Notes: generated from the sequence alone by a model not told the origin. Numbered from the stretch's first letter, positions 16,500-24,477 are shown. The stretch is DNA of 29,034 nucleotides from Bacillota bacterium (GCA_023402355.1 JAEXCG010000169.1:1-29034); one strand, 5' to 3'. A program made the numbers and translations.

Positions 16500-17882
16500 T
16501 CAGTCCGCCTCCGCCCCGACCGCCTTCAGGCGGCGCTTCAGCCACGCGCCCCGCTTGTAGTAGACGATGAACAGCAGCGAGGTCAGCACCCAGCTGATCG
16601 GGTAGGAGAGCATGACCGTAAACATGTCGGGCCGAAGCGGGACGATCGCCCAGATCCACACGATGCGCATCACGCACACGCCCACGCAGGTCATGATCAT
16701 CGGGCGCACGCTGTCGCCCGTGCCGCGCACTGCGCCCGCCAGAATTTCGATGCCCGCGTAGGTCCAGTACGTCGGCGCGACGACGCTCAATATCTGCATG
16801 CCCAATTCCACCACGTACTCGTCGCTGGTGAACATCCGGTAGACCGGCCGCCCGAACAGCAGCAGCAGCGCGCCCAGCAGCGCCGTGGAGCCGATGGCCA
16901 TCGCCATGCAGGTGCGAACGCTTTTGCGGATGCGGTCCATCCGGCGCGCGCCGAAGTTCTGCCCGACGAACGTGGTGATGGAGACGCCGAACGCGCCGTA
17001 GATCATCCACACGATGCCGTCGATCTTGCCGCAGGCCGTAAACGCGGCCACGGTATCGGTGCCAAAGCCGTTCACGCAGACCTGAATGATGATGTTGGAG
17101 ATCGAGTACATCATCGACTGCACGCCCGCAGGCAGGCCGATTTGCAGAATGCTTCCCAAAATGCGCGGGTCGAATCCGAGCTTTTTCCAACTGAAATGGT
17201 AGCTCATGCCGGTGCGCATCAGCGTCACGATCACCAGCACCGCGCTCACGACCTGGCTGATCATCGTCGCCAGCGCCGCGCCGAATACGCCCATGCCCAA
17301 GCCCACGACGAAGAGGATGTCCAGCACGATGTTGACGCCGCAGCAGACGATCAGGAAGTACAGCGGGCGCTTGGAGTCGCCCACCGCGCGCAGGATGCCC
17401 GAGCCGATGTTGTAGATGAGCACCGCCGTGACGCCCGCGAAGTACACGCGGATGTAGGTGATCGCATACGGCAGGATGTCCGCGGGCGTGCCCATCGCCT
17501 CGAGCGCCGCGGGCGCAAGCGCGATGCCCGCGACCGTGAGCAGCACGCCGAAGGCCAGCGACAGGGCCATGGCCGTATGCACCGCGCGGCTGACGCCGTC
17601 CCGCTCGCGCGCGCCGAAGAACTGCGCGATGATGACCGTCGCGCCGGAGGAAAGGCCCACGAAGAAGCCAACGACGAGGTTCGTGATCGTGCCCGTCGCG
17701 CCGCCGACGGCGGCCAGCGCCTCCTTGCCCACGAACTTGCCCACGATAATCGCGTCTGCGGTGTTGTAAAGCTGCTGAAAGAACGTACCCAGCATGATGG
17801 GGAAGAAAAAGATGAGCAGTTGCTGCCAAATGACGCCATCCGTGATGCCGTTTCCGCTCTCGATGGCCGCGCGCCTATGCAT
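16500..17882 (-). CDS. MATE family efflux transporter
   Basis: A 460-residue polytopic membrane protein with about twelve helices and an internal pseudo-twofold repeat, as in MATE (NorM/DinF-like) Na+ or H+ antiporters that export cationic drugs or metabolites. Family-typical blocks are FFPIMLGTFFQQLYNTADAIIVGKFVGKEALAAVGG (residues about 25-60) and, in the second half, GLPAGVQSMMYSISNIIIQVCVNGFGTDTVAA and a C-terminal IVYYKRGAWLKR. The ATG at 17882 is used because it precedes a short charged tail and the first helix and has AAGGAG and AGGGAGGAG sites upstream; the longer frame to 18083 runs into the next gene and is rejected. Substrate unknown. Confidence 0.93.
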   Translation of the reverse strand: MHRRAAIESGNGITDGVIWQQLLIFFFPIMLGTFFQQLYNTADAIIVGKFVGKEALAAVGGATGTITNLVVGFFVGLSSGATVIIAQFFGARERDGVSRAVHTAMALSLAFGVLLTVAGIALAPAALEAMGTPADILPYAITYIRVYFAGVTAVLIYNIGSGILRAVGDSKRPLYFLIVCCGVNIVLDILFVVGLGMGVFGAALATMISQVVSAVLVIVTLMRTGMSYHFSWKKLGFDPRILGSILQIGLPAGVQSMMYSISNIIIQVCVNGFGTDTVAAFTACGKIDGIVWMIYGAFGVSITTFVGQNFGARRMDRIRKSVRTCMAMAIGSTALLGALLLLFGRPVYRMFTSDEYVVELGMQILSVVAPTYWTYAGIEILAGAVRGTGDSVRPMIMTCVGVCVMRIVWIWAIVPLRPDMFTVMLSYPISWVLTSLLFIVYYKRGAWLKRRLKAVGAEAD

Positions 17883-17909
17883 GTGTTGATCCGCTCCTTT
17901 GCTCCTCCC

Positions 17910-17938
17910 TATATAGCATAAAACGCGCGCTTTGTCTA
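17910..17938 (-). promoter_or_regulatory. Promoter of the MATE gene
   Basis: Minus strand: TAGACA (17933-17938), 17-bp spacer, TATATA (17910-17915), 27 bp before the start. Moderate match. Confidence 0.6.
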
Positions 17939-17962
17939 CGGCGATTTTCCGCGCCGCCCGCC

Positions 17963-19756
17963 TCATCCGTTGCCGCCGGGCTCGATGTTTTCGGCGAGCA
18001 CCGCGCCCGTCCCGGCGTCGATCGTCACGATGCCGTAGGAATCGCCCGTGAGGAGCGTCGTGTCCAGCGCTTCTACGAGCCAAAAGCTCTGTCCTATGCC
18101 CGCATAGTCCTTCAGGAAGTTCAAGGCCAGGTCAATACCTGCTCCCCAATGCTCGCCGTACGTTCTGCGGAACGCGGCCATGGCGATCTCCTCCGCCCGG
18201 GTCTGGTCGATTTCCTCGGGCCCGGGCAGACCCGGCCACAGGCCGTCGCCGCTCGTCCAGTCATCCGTCCACAGGTAGATGAGCTGCTTGATCTCTATCG
18301 GCCAGATCCGCTGGTCCACGCCGTACCGCGCGACCCATTCCTCCGTCAGCGCCTGCGCCGTCTCCGGCCCGTAGTTCAGGGCTTCCATCTGCTCCCAGTA
18401 GGCGTCCGGCACACGTGCATCCCGCCAACAGGGGGGAATGTATCCGGATAAGGCGTTTTGAAGCGCTCGCTCATAGCTCGTGTCCGTGTTGAGCGTAATC
18501 TCACCCGGCGCGTGCCGCTCCCGCAGGTCGAGCGCGGCTACTGCGTCGAGCACGACTCTTTCGTTCCACCTGTCCTTGAGGCCGCTGCCCGCGGCGCGCA
18601 GCCTGCCGCTGCGGGCGTCCATTTCCACCCAACAGGACTCCGTTTCTCCCAGTTTGGGCAATAGGATTCGCCAAATCTTTGCGTCGCCGTCCATCAGGCA
18701 GAATGCGTTCGCTGCATTCAGCAGCGCGTTTTCGGAGACGTCCGAACGCCAAAGCCCCTGCTCTTCGGCGAGCTCCGCCGCGCGGCGTATCGCGTCCGCG
18801 CGCGTCAGGTCTTCCGCCTCCGGCACCGCGAACTCCTGATAGAGGATGGGGCGAAGTGACCGGAAGTCGTTCAGTCCATGCACTGCGGCGGACTCCTCCA
18901 GCATCGCGTGAAACGCGACCCAGGTCTGCGGCGTCCAGTCGTAGTACATTCCGTATAAGCTGCTAAAGCGGTCGAAGATCTCCTGCGGCGTCGAAATGCC
19001 GTTCTGGTTGATGCCGGGCTGCATGGAATCCCGCTGCACCTCGCCCTGCGGCGTAATGACGACGTCGTACTGCGCGTTTTCCAGGTTCAACGGCTCGTAC
19101 TCGATGTACCAGCAGACGTTGCCCTCCTCGTCCGCGACGCGGTACTCCACGTGGCGGCGGAACAGCGAAGCGTCCGTCAGCTCGCCCGTCTCGCCGTACT
19201 TTGTGCGGATGTGTTCCTGGGCGATCCGCAGCGCCTCCGGCTCCTCGATCTCCCCTTCTCCGGGCAGCATGCGCACGCGTGCCTCGCTGAGCCCGCAATC
19301 GATCAAAAGCTGGTCGTACCATGCCTGCGCTTCGATGCTCCACGTGCTGGGGTAAAAGCCCAGGTCGGTCTTGACGAAGAGGCGCATGAGCTCTTCCTTG
19401 TATTCGCCGTCGGAGCGCTCCAGATACGCGAGGACGTCCTCCGGCAGCTCAATGCCGTTCTCCTTCGCCGCTTCCAGAATTTCCGCCATCTCCTCCCGGC
19501 TGAAGCGCTCCGACCCGTCCTGGCTCGCGCGCGGAGCCAATACCTCCTGCACAAAGCCAACGCCGCCCAGCGCCGCCGCAATCGCGCCCGCCGCGAGGCA
19601 GGCGAGCAGCGCAAAGACGACCAGCGCAATCGACAATTTCTTCTTCACCGTCTTCCCCTCCATTGCTCTTTGCATCACCGCACGTCGATCCCATTCCGAG
19701 AGATAGAGGGATGAAAGGCCCGTGTCGATGGCTCGTTTGACTGGATTACGTCTCAT
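17963..19756 (-). CDS. Membrane-anchored ECF-sigma partner with three PepSY-like repeats (putative anti-sigma factor)
   Basis: A 597-residue protein with a 37-residue charged N-terminal tail (MRRNPVKRAIDTGLSSLYLSEW), one membrane helix at about 40-62, and a large extracytoplasmic part. The tail could bind the sigma factor, as in anti-sigma proteins. Outside the membrane I see three related modules, each a helix beginning E/R-A-x-x-I-A, then a Trp-containing strand and a turn like ITPQGEV or DAGTGAVL: residues about 172-240, 318-388 and 518-590. These look like PepSY-type repeats, divergent. Its ATG at 19756 overlaps the sigma stop by 11 bases, so coupled translation is expected. The anti-sigma role is inferred from position and topology; no named domain was confirmed. 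Confidence 0.75.
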   Translation of the reverse strand: MRRNPVKRAIDTGLSSLYLSEWDRRAVMQRAMEGKTVKKKLSIALVVFALLACLAAGAIAAALGGVGFVQEVLAPRASQDGSERFSREEMAEILEAAKENGIELPEDVLAYLERSDGEYKEELMRLFVKTDLGFYPSTWSIEAQAWYDQLLIDCGLSEARVRMLPGEGEIEEPEALRIAQEHIRTKYGETGELTDASLFRRHVEYRVADEEGNVCWYIEYEPLNLENAQYDVVITPQGEVQRDSMQPGINQNGISTPQEIFDRFSSLYGMYYDWTPQTWVAFHAMLEESAAVHGLNDFRSLRPILYQEFAVPEAEDLTRADAIRRAAELAEEQGLWRSDVSENALLNAANAFCLMDGDAKIWRILLPKLGETESCWVEMDARSGRLRAAGSGLKDRWNERVVLDAVAALDLRERHAPGEITLNTDTSYERALQNALSGYIPPCWRDARVPDAYWEQMEALNYGPETAQALTEEWVARYGVDQRIWPIEIKQLIYLWTDDWTSGDGLWPGLPGPEEIDQTRAEEIAMAAFRRTYGEHWGAGIDLALNFLKDYAGIGQSFWLVEALDTTLLTGDSYGIVTIDAGTGAVLAENIEPGGNG

Positions 19757-20273
19757 CCCGATCCCTCCCCATAAGCGCCTGCCTGAGCAGCTCCTGTGCG
19801 GCCCGCAGGCGGTGGTGAACGGCGGATTTGCCGATCCCCAGCGCCTGCGCGGCTTCCTCCAGCGTCATTTCCTGATAGTAGTAGAGCAGAATCACCTGCC
19901 GGTGCTTTTCCGGCAGCCGCATAATGTCCAGCAGCAGCGACCGGTCCTCGGGCTCCACGGCCTGCAAAGCGGGCGGCAGCTCCTCCAGCGCGCGCGACAG
20001 ATCGACGTGCCGAAACCATCTTCCTCTGCGGTAATCGCGGCAGGTGTTGACGGCAATTCGCATCAACCACGTCTTTTCGCCGCAGCCGCCGCGTCCCTCA
20101 AACTGTTCCATGTGCCGCCACGCCTTGATGAACGTATCCTGCATGGCGTCCTCAGCCTGCGCCGCATCGCCCAGGAGGACGAAGCAGGTTCTCAGCACGG
20201 AATCCCCATACTCGCCGATCCACCTTTCCAGCCTCTTTTCCCGACTGTCTCCCAAGCACTCCGCTTCTCCCAT
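19746..20273 (-). CDS. ECF-type RNA polymerase sigma factor
   Basis: A 175-residue sigma-70 family protein of the extracytoplasmic-function group. Region 2 (about 15-85) contains VLRTCFVLLGDAAQAEDAMQDTFIKAW, with the RNA polymerase-binding D-A-x-Q-D-T-F pattern. Region 4 (about 115-168) has LPEKHRQVILLYYYQEMTLEEAAQALGIGKSAVHHRLRAAQELL, the -35-recognising helix-turn-helix. There is no long C-terminal extension. The ATG at 20273 follows AGGAGGTGA. It is cotranscribed with the membrane protein that overlaps its end. A candidate ECF promoter (TGGAAA-N16-CGTCTA) upstream suggests autoregulation. Its regulon beyond this operon is not visible. Confidence 0.95.
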   Translation of the reverse strand: MGEAECLGDSREKRLERWIGEYGDSVLRTCFVLLGDAAQAEDAMQDTFIKAWRHMEQFEGRGGCGEKTWLMRIAVNTCRDYRRGRWFRHVDLSRALEELPPALQAVEPEDRSLLLDIMRLPEKHRQVILLYYYQEMTLEEAAQALGIGKSAVHHRLRAAQELLRQALMGRDRDET

Positions 20274-20327
20274 ATCGCGCCTTCACCTCCTCGCTGCGCA
20301 CCACGGGCTTAAACCCGTTCACCCCTA

Positions 20328-20355
20328 TAGACGCAAAAAGAGGCCGTTTTTTCCA
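20328..20355 (-). promoter_or_regulatory. Candidate autoregulated ECF promoter
   Basis: Minus strand: TGGAAA (20350-20355), 16-bp spacer, CGTCTA (20328-20333), like ECF promoters of the TGAAAC-N16-CGTC type. It lies 55 bp before the sigma start; the leader also has a small palindrome (ACGGG/CCCGT, 20303-20318). Confidence 0.6.
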
Positions 20356-20396
20356 ACGCGCCGGAAAAACTTCTCGCGCTGAAAAAAACGCCTCTT
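20335..20396 (-). terminator. Terminator-like hairpin of the gpsA operon, overlapping the ECF promoter
   Basis: Minus strand: AAGAGGC-GTTTTTTTC pairs with GGAAAAAACG-GCCTCTT across a GC-rich loop, followed by TTTTTG. It starts 18 bases past the Gfo/Idh/MocA stop. The 3' arm includes the sigma promoter -35 box. Confidence 0.5.
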
Positions 20397-20413
20397 GATA
20401 GGGATGCTTCAGG

Positions 20414-21454
20414 TCAGATACGCGTGTGCACGACGCAGTCGTCCTCCGCCGAGCGGAACAGCGCTTCCATTAGCTTCATGCAGCGCAGCACCTGCGCGTG
20501 CGTGATCTTCTGCTCTTCCTTGCCCTGCACCGCCGCGACGACGTTCCGGTAGAAGTCGCGCACGTCGGATTCCACCTTGGGCAGCGGATAGGTCTTGATC
20601 GTGTCCTCCGTGCGCGGGGCCATGGTCTTCGTGAGGCCCGCGGCGGTCACGACCGGCACGGCGTCACGCTTTTCCCAGTCGGACACCTTCACGATGCGCC
20701 CGTTCAGGGCAAAGTCGTCGATCTGGCAGGAGCCGTTCTCGCCCAGCACGTACCAGCGCGGCAGGCTGATGAAGTGGCTGGTGCCGACCTCCACGTGCGC
20801 GACCAAGCCGCTGCCGAACGTGAGCTGGCAGATGAAGCCGTCGTCCACCTCGTCGTTGGTCACGTGCTGCACCTCGCAGTGCACCGAGACGATCGGCTCG
20901 TCCACGAGCTGCAGGATCTGGTCGAGCAGGTGCACGCCCCAGTCCAGGATCATGCCGCCGCCCTGGCGCTTGGTGTTGCGCCAGTCGCCCGGCACACCGC
21001 GCGAACCGTGCACGCGCGACTCGATGCGAAAGACCTTGCCCAGCGTGTTCTCCTGCAGGATGCGCCGGACGGTCAGGTAGTCCTCGTCCCAACGGCGGTT
21101 CTGGTGCACGGTGAACAGCTTACCCGTCGCGCGCGACACGTCGATCATCTGCTGCACCTCGTCGCTTGAAAGCGCGACAGGCTTTTCGCAGATGACGTTC
21201 TTGCCCGCCCGCAGGCAAGCGCACACCACCGGCAGGTGCTGGTCGTTGGGGATCGCGACCGTCACCAGCTCCACCGACGCGTCCGCGAGCAGCTCCTCCT
21301 GCGAGCCGTAGGCGTGAAGCCCCGCCTTTCGCGCCGCCTCGCAGCGCGCGGGGTCGATATCCCAAATGCCCGCGATCTCAAATTCCGGCATCGTCTGCAC
21401 CTTGCCTACGTGCCAGCCGCCCATTCCGCCGTAACCGATCAAAGCCCACTTCAT
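20414..21454 (-). CDS. Gfo/Idh/MocA family NAD(P)-dependent oxidoreductase
   Basis: A 346-residue sugar- or cyclitol-type dehydrogenase. The N-terminal Rossmann domain opens ALIGYGGMGGWHVGKV (residues 4-19) with the GxGxxG pattern. The family signature ICEKPVAL has E90-K91-P92, the catalytic lysine region. The C-terminal domain contains GGGMILDWGVHLLDQIL, where Asp and His are the likely catalytic residues, and the beta-sheet region that defines the family. The length is typical. The ATG at 21454 follows GGGAGG. It lies 26 bases after gpsA and shares its promoter. Substrate cannot be assigned from sequence; neighbours do not include sugar transporters. Confidence 0.92.
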   Translation of the reverse strand: MKWALIGYGGMGGWHVGKVQTMPEFEIAGIWDIDPARCEAARKAGLHAYGSQEELLADASVELVTVAIPNDQHLPVVCACLRAGKNVICEKPVALSSDEVQQMIDVSRATGKLFTVHQNRRWDEDYLTVRRILQENTLGKVFRIESRVHGSRGVPGDWRNTKRQGGGMILDWGVHLLDQILQLVDEPIVSVHCEVQHVTNDEVDDGFICQLTFGSGLVAHVEVGTSHFISLPRWYVLGENGSCQIDDFALNGRIVKVSDWEKRDAVPVVTAAGLTKTMAPRTEDTIKTYPLPKVESDVRDFYRNVVAAVQGKEEQKITHAQVLRCMKLMEALFRSAEDDCVVHTRI

Positions 21455-21480
21455 ACGTCATGCCTCCCTGTCTTTTGTCC

Positions 21481-22437
21481 CTAAAATTCTCGCTTGATGC
21501 TCCGCAGGAACAGGCCGTCCAGCGTTTCCTTCGGCTCCGCCTGTTCGTACAGTACCTGATAGACCGCGCGGCAGATCGGCAACTCCACCCCGTGACGCTC
21601 GGAGAGCCCCATGAGCGCCGCCGCCGTGTAGTAGCCCTCTGCCAGCTCATCGTACGCCTCGCCCTGCACAAACGCCTCGCCGAAGCGGCGGTTGTGGCTG
21701 TAGGGCGAAAAGACCGTGGCCTCGTAATCGCCCAGATGGCAAAGCCCGTAGGCCGAAAGCTCGCTGCCGCCCAGCGCCCGAATCAGCCGGGCGATCTCGC
21801 GCGTGCCGCGGGCCATCAGCGCCCCCTTGAGCGAGGAGAGCCCGAAGCCGTCCAGCATGCCCGCCGCGATGCCGATGACGTTCTTGGCCGCCGCGCCGAT
21901 TTCGCTGCCGATCAGGTCCGTTCCGTAATAGAAACGAATCAGCCCGCCGGAAAGCGCCGCCACGAGGCGCGCTTTAACCGCTTCTTTCTCCGCGTCGATG
22001 ACCATGCAGTTGGGAATGCCGCGCACGAATTCCTGCACGTGCCCCGGCCCCAGCCACACCGCCACGTCGTTTGAACCGCCGACGGCTTCCTGGGCGATCT
22101 GGGAAAGGCGCAGGCCGCTTTCCACCTCGATGCCCTTCATGCACAGCACGAACGTCCTCCCTTCGGGCTTAAGCGATCGCACCTGCGCCATCACGCCCCG
22201 AAGCGCCTGCGAGGCGACCGAGACGCAGATCAGCTCCGCCTCAAGCGCTCTGGACAGGTCGCTCGTGAACTCGACGCCCTCGCCGAACGTCACCAGCCCG
22301 TTCGTCCGGGTCTGCCCAAGCCTTTGCAGGTGCGCAGAACCCGCCCGTCCGTAAAGCATCCCCCGATACCCCAGCGAATGCAGGTACCAGGCGATAAAGG
22401 AGCCCCAGCGCCCGCAGCCGATCACCGAAAAATCCAT
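21481..22437 (-). CDS. gpsA: NAD(P)-dependent glycerol-3-phosphate dehydrogenase
   Basis: GpsA reduces dihydroxyacetone phosphate to sn-glycerol-3-phosphate for phospholipid synthesis. The 318-residue protein starts MDFSVIGCGRWGSFIAWYL (Rossmann GxGxxG). The catalytic lysine is in IGAAAKNVIGIAAG, and the substrate-binding Asn-Arg pair is in SHNRRFGE near the C-terminal third; MARGTREI matches the MTRGLAEI-like helix. The usual GPSFAKEV is replaced by GPGHVQEFV, so it is a divergent member, and a related dehydrogenase cannot be excluded. The ATG at 22437 follows AAAAGGGGGG; a longer frame to 22563 has no support. A strong promoter lies upstream, and the Gfo/Idh/MocA gene follows. It ends in TAG. 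Confidence 0.85.
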   Translation of the reverse strand: MDFSVIGCGRWGSFIAWYLHSLGYRGMLYGRAGSAHLQRLGQTRTNGLVTFGEGVEFTSDLSRALEAELICVSVASQALRGVMAQVRSLKPEGRTFVLCMKGIEVESGLRLSQIAQEAVGGSNDVAVWLGPGHVQEFVRGIPNCMVIDAEKEAVKARLVAALSGGLIRFYYGTDLIGSEIGAAAKNVIGIAAGMLDGFGLSSLKGALMARGTREIARLIRALGGSELSAYGLCHLGDYEATVFSPYSHNRRFGEAFVQGEAYDELAEGYYTAAALMGLSERHGVELPICRAVYQVLYEQAEPKETLDGLFLRSIKREF

Positions 22438-22462
22438 CCGTCGCCCCCCTTTTGTCCGTGTG

Positions 22463-22491
22463 ATTATACCATAAGCGCGTACCGCTGTAAA
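22463..22491 (-). promoter_or_regulatory. Promoter of gpsA operon
   Basis: Minus strand: TTTACA (22486-22491), 17-bp spacer, TATAAT (22463-22468), 26 bp before the ATG. It begins 8 bases after the DUF218 stop. Confidence 0.85.
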
Positions 22492-22499
22492 CGTTCTGT

Positions 22500-23300
22500 T
22501 CACGCGTCCCTTGAGGCGTACAGCGGGTTGGCGCCTCGCACCTCGCCTACCCCCGCCCTGCAAAGCGCCTCAAACGAAGCCCGCACGTCCTCCGGGACGT
22601 CCACGTGGGCGATAAAGTCTTTCCCCTTGGGTCCGTAGCCATTCGCGTCGTCCGTAAGCCGCGGAATTTCGCCCATGAGCAGGCTGGCGTAGCGCTCGAC
22701 GCTCCACATGCCCCAAGGCGCGCTTTCATAGGCGAGCGCATCCCCCGCCTCGATCACCCGAACCGAATAGGTGGCAAAGTTTATGACCGTCGTGTCCGCG
22801 CCCCTGTATTTGCGCAGGCCGGCGTCCATGCGCCGCTGCATGGTGGCGTCCTGCGAGAGGATGATGGAGCGCGGCGAAAGGCCGTTTTCCCGCAGCAGCC
22901 GCAGAAGGTACGTCACGTTGTTGCCGCAGTTCGTGGAATCGCACTCCAGCAGGTCGGGCGTGAGGCCGTACCGCTCGCGAAGGTACGAAGAAAAGACCTG
23001 CGCCTCGGGCAGGCCCTGCGTCTCGACCGCCGGAAAAGCCTCGTGCATCCGATCCCGCAGCGTCTGCGTGGTATGCCCCTCGCCGCCCACGATTACGTAC
23101 TTTTCAGCGACGTCGCGCTTCATGGCCTCCGCGAGGACGTCGCCGCCGCACAGGATGCTCCCGCCAAACAGCACCATCACGTCCGCACGGCGCATCCCGT
23201 ATTGCCGGTGCAAGGCCTCCGGCGACAATTCAGGCACGTCCCGCATGCCGAGGAACGCTCCCAGCGCATTGAGGCAGCTCGCCTTCTGTTCGTTCGTCAT
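22500..23300 (-). CDS. DUF218 / YdcF-like family protein
   Basis: A 266-residue soluble protein of the YdcF/SanA/ElyC (DUF218) family. Family hallmarks are ADVMVLFGGSILCGGDVLAEAM (about 39-60), KYVIVGGEGHTT (about 68-79), then ECDSTNCGNNVTYLLRLL and PRSIILSQDATMQRRM, where the acidic residue, Ser/Thr-Asn pair and the SQ-x-TMQRR block are conserved. YdcF binds S-adenosylmethionine in one characterised case; the activity of the rest is unknown. There is no signal peptide, unlike ElyC. The ATG at 23300 has AGAGG twelve bases upstream. It is the only gene between gpsA and the divergent gntR, and its promoter carries the shared palindrome. Confidence 0.85.
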   Translation of the reverse strand: MTNEQKASCLNALGAFLGMRDVPELSPEALHRQYGMRRADVMVLFGGSILCGGDVLAEAMKRDVAEKYVIVGGEGHTTQTLRDRMHEAFPAVETQGLPEAQVFSSYLRERYGLTPDLLECDSTNCGNNVTYLLRLLRENGLSPRSIILSQDATMQRRMDAGLRKYRGADTTVINFATYSVRVIEAGDALAYESAPWGMWSVERYASLLMGEIPRLTDDANGYGPKGKDFIAHVDVPEDVRASFEALCRAGVGEVRGANPLYASRDA

Positions 23301-23362
23301 TTTCCATCCGCCTCTCCGGTGAAAGCCATGCTGACGGCATCCTCTTATTTCGTTAAAATTAT

Positions 23363-23373
23363 TGTATCATACA
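23363..23373. promoter_or_regulatory. Candidate operator TGTATCATACA (copy 1)
   Basis: Perfect 11-bp palindrome around a central C, centred about 10 bases downstream of the -10 box of the DUF218 promoter. The same 13-bp string TGTATCATACATT recurs at 24389, in the same orientation. Binding here would block the leftward transcript. Confidence 0.65.
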
Positions 23374-23383
23374 TTCTAGACAT

Positions 23384-23412
23384 ATGATAGCGTAAAAGAT
23401 GTAAAAAGTCAA
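23384..23412 (-). promoter_or_regulatory. Promoter of the DUF218 gene
   Basis: Minus strand: TTGACT (23407-23412), 17-bp spacer, TATCAT (23384-23389). Both boxes are identical to those of the plus-strand promoter at 24368-24396. Confidence 0.75.
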
Positions 23413-23464
23413 GAAAATGATTTCTTTTGTCTGAAACATATGGTATATTATTTACAGGAGGGCG

Positions 23465-24286
23465 ATGCTATTGGACATGGACAGGGATTCCTTTCAGAAG
23501 ACCTTTCACTTTTCTGCGGACGCTTCAACTCCGCTGTACGTGCAGTTGGCGGCTTACTTAAAACATCAGATTCAAATCGGGGTGCTGAAACCCGGCGATA
23601 AGATGCTCGCCGAAAACGACATCGCAGAAATACTTCGCATCAGCCGCACCACCGTGCGCCTTTCCTTTAACCATCTGGTGGACGAAGGGCTCATCGTGCG
23701 CTATCGCGGAAAGGGATCGTATATTACAGAGCCCAAGTTGCGCCGCAACGTAAATTACCTTTATAACTTCACCGAAAACATCCGAGCTTCCGGCTCGCAG
23801 CCTTCCTCTTTCGTCCTTCGATGCGCGGTAGAAAAGGCCGATGAGATGGCTCAGGCAAAGTTGCTTTTGCCCACCGAAAACAAAGATGTCTTCGTGCTCG
23901 AACGGCTACGTCTGGCGGACGGCAAGCCGTTAATTCTGGAAACCTCCATCATTCCCTATTACCTGTGCCGCGGCATCGAGGGCGTCGACTTTTCCGCCGC
24001 ATCCCTGTACGCCGTACTTCAAAATCAATACAATCTGCACATCAGCCGAGCGGAAGAAATTATTTCCGCCGTCGTCATCAAAAAGCCGCTCTGCATGCGG
24101 CTCGAATGTTCACCCGGATCGCCGGGTTATCGCATCGAACGCGTCTCCTATCTGGATACCGGCTATGCCTGCGAATATACGACCTCCGTCACCCGAGGTG
24201 ACCGTTGCGTCTTCAAGCTGGACTTGTATCACGACAAAGAAACAAAAAACGATTCAGTCAATTTTAAGCGGCATCTAACGCCATAA
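23465..24286 (+). CDS. GntR-family transcriptional regulator with UTRA domain
   Basis: A 273-residue regulator of the GntR/HutC group. The winged helix-turn-helix (residues about 22-88) reads PLYVQLAAYLKHQI, then PGDKMLAENDIAEILRISRTTVRLSFNHLVDEGLIVRYRGKGSYI, the classic GntR pattern. The UTRA ligand-binding domain (about 105-262) has FVLERLRLADGKPLILETSIIPYYLC and the terminal ERVSYLDTGYACEYTTSVTRGD. The start is ambiguous: ATG at 23465 is very close to AGGAGG; TTG at 23471 has better spacing. It is the only large plus-strand gene, divergent from DUF218, with less GC-rich codon use than neighbours. Ligand unknown; likely targets are the two palindromes TGTATCATACA. Confidence 0.95.
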   Translation: MLLDMDRDSFQKTFHFSADASTPLYVQLAAYLKHQIQIGVLKPGDKMLAENDIAEILRISRTTVRLSFNHLVDEGLIVRYRGKGSYITEPKLRRNVNYLYNFTENIRASGSQPSSFVLRCAVEKADEMAQAKLLLPTENKDVFVLERLRLADGKPLILETSIIPYYLCRGIEGVDFSAASLYAVLQNQYNLHISRAEEIISAVVIKKPLCMRLECSPGSPGYRIERVSYLDTGYACEYTTSVTRGDRCVFKLDLYHDKETKNDSVNFKRHLTP

Positions 24287-24317
24287 AAGCAGCGGCATTC
24301 TCTCTTTGTATACGCTT

Positions 24318-24358
24318 ATCGGCAGGTAGACAACCTTGCCGATTTTTTGTTTTTTTCA
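24318..24358 (+). terminator. Terminator of gntR
   Basis: Stem ATCGGCA-GGT / ACC-TGCCGAT with one bulge and a 5-base loop, then TTTTTTG TTTTTTT on the plus strand, 31 bases after the gntR stop. Confidence 0.88.
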
Positions 24359-24367
24359 AAAATCCTC

Positions 24368-24396
24368 TTGACTTTTGCGTTTTCAAAATGTATCAT
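24368..24396 (+). promoter_or_regulatory. Promoter of the small ORF
   Basis: Plus strand: TTGACT (24368-24373), 17-bp spacer, TATCAT (24391-24396). Its -10 box lies inside the palindrome. The start is near 24403. Confidence 0.78.
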
Positions 24397-24399
24397 ACA
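24389..24399. promoter_or_regulatory. Candidate operator TGTATCATACA (copy 2)
   Basis: Second copy of the palindrome, overlapping the -10 box of the promoter ahead of the 72-codon ORF. A bound repressor would exclude RNA polymerase. Confidence 0.65.
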
Positions 24400-24477
24400 T
24401 TTGGAACAAATCAATCTTATTTATTCAAAGTAAACCCGTACACGCAATTGCTGTCATCAAAGAAAGGAGTGTTTTAC

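Noticed and set aside
16341..17921. Plus-strand open frame of 526 codons opposite the MATE gene
   Set aside because: His/Ala/Asp/Arg-rich shadow product of a GC-rich transporter gene, no recognisable domain.
17883..18083. N-terminal extension of the MATE frame to 18083
   Set aside because: The added residues are Arg-rich, overlap the PepSY-like gene and have no family match; the start at 17882 has two good ribosome sites and a promoter.
20303..20318. Palindrome in the ECF sigma leader as an operator
   Set aside because: Only a 5-bp arm with an AT loop and no second copy seen; recorded with the promoter but not called as a site.
22438..22563. Longer gpsA start at 22563
   Set aside because: It would include the promoter and part of the DUF218 gene; the Rossmann motif starts right after the ATG at 22437.
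24388..24477. Upstream ATG giving a 102-residue version of the small ORF
   Set aside because: The ATG lies within the promoter -10/operator and before the predicted transcript start; the GTG at 24478 has a good ribosome site.
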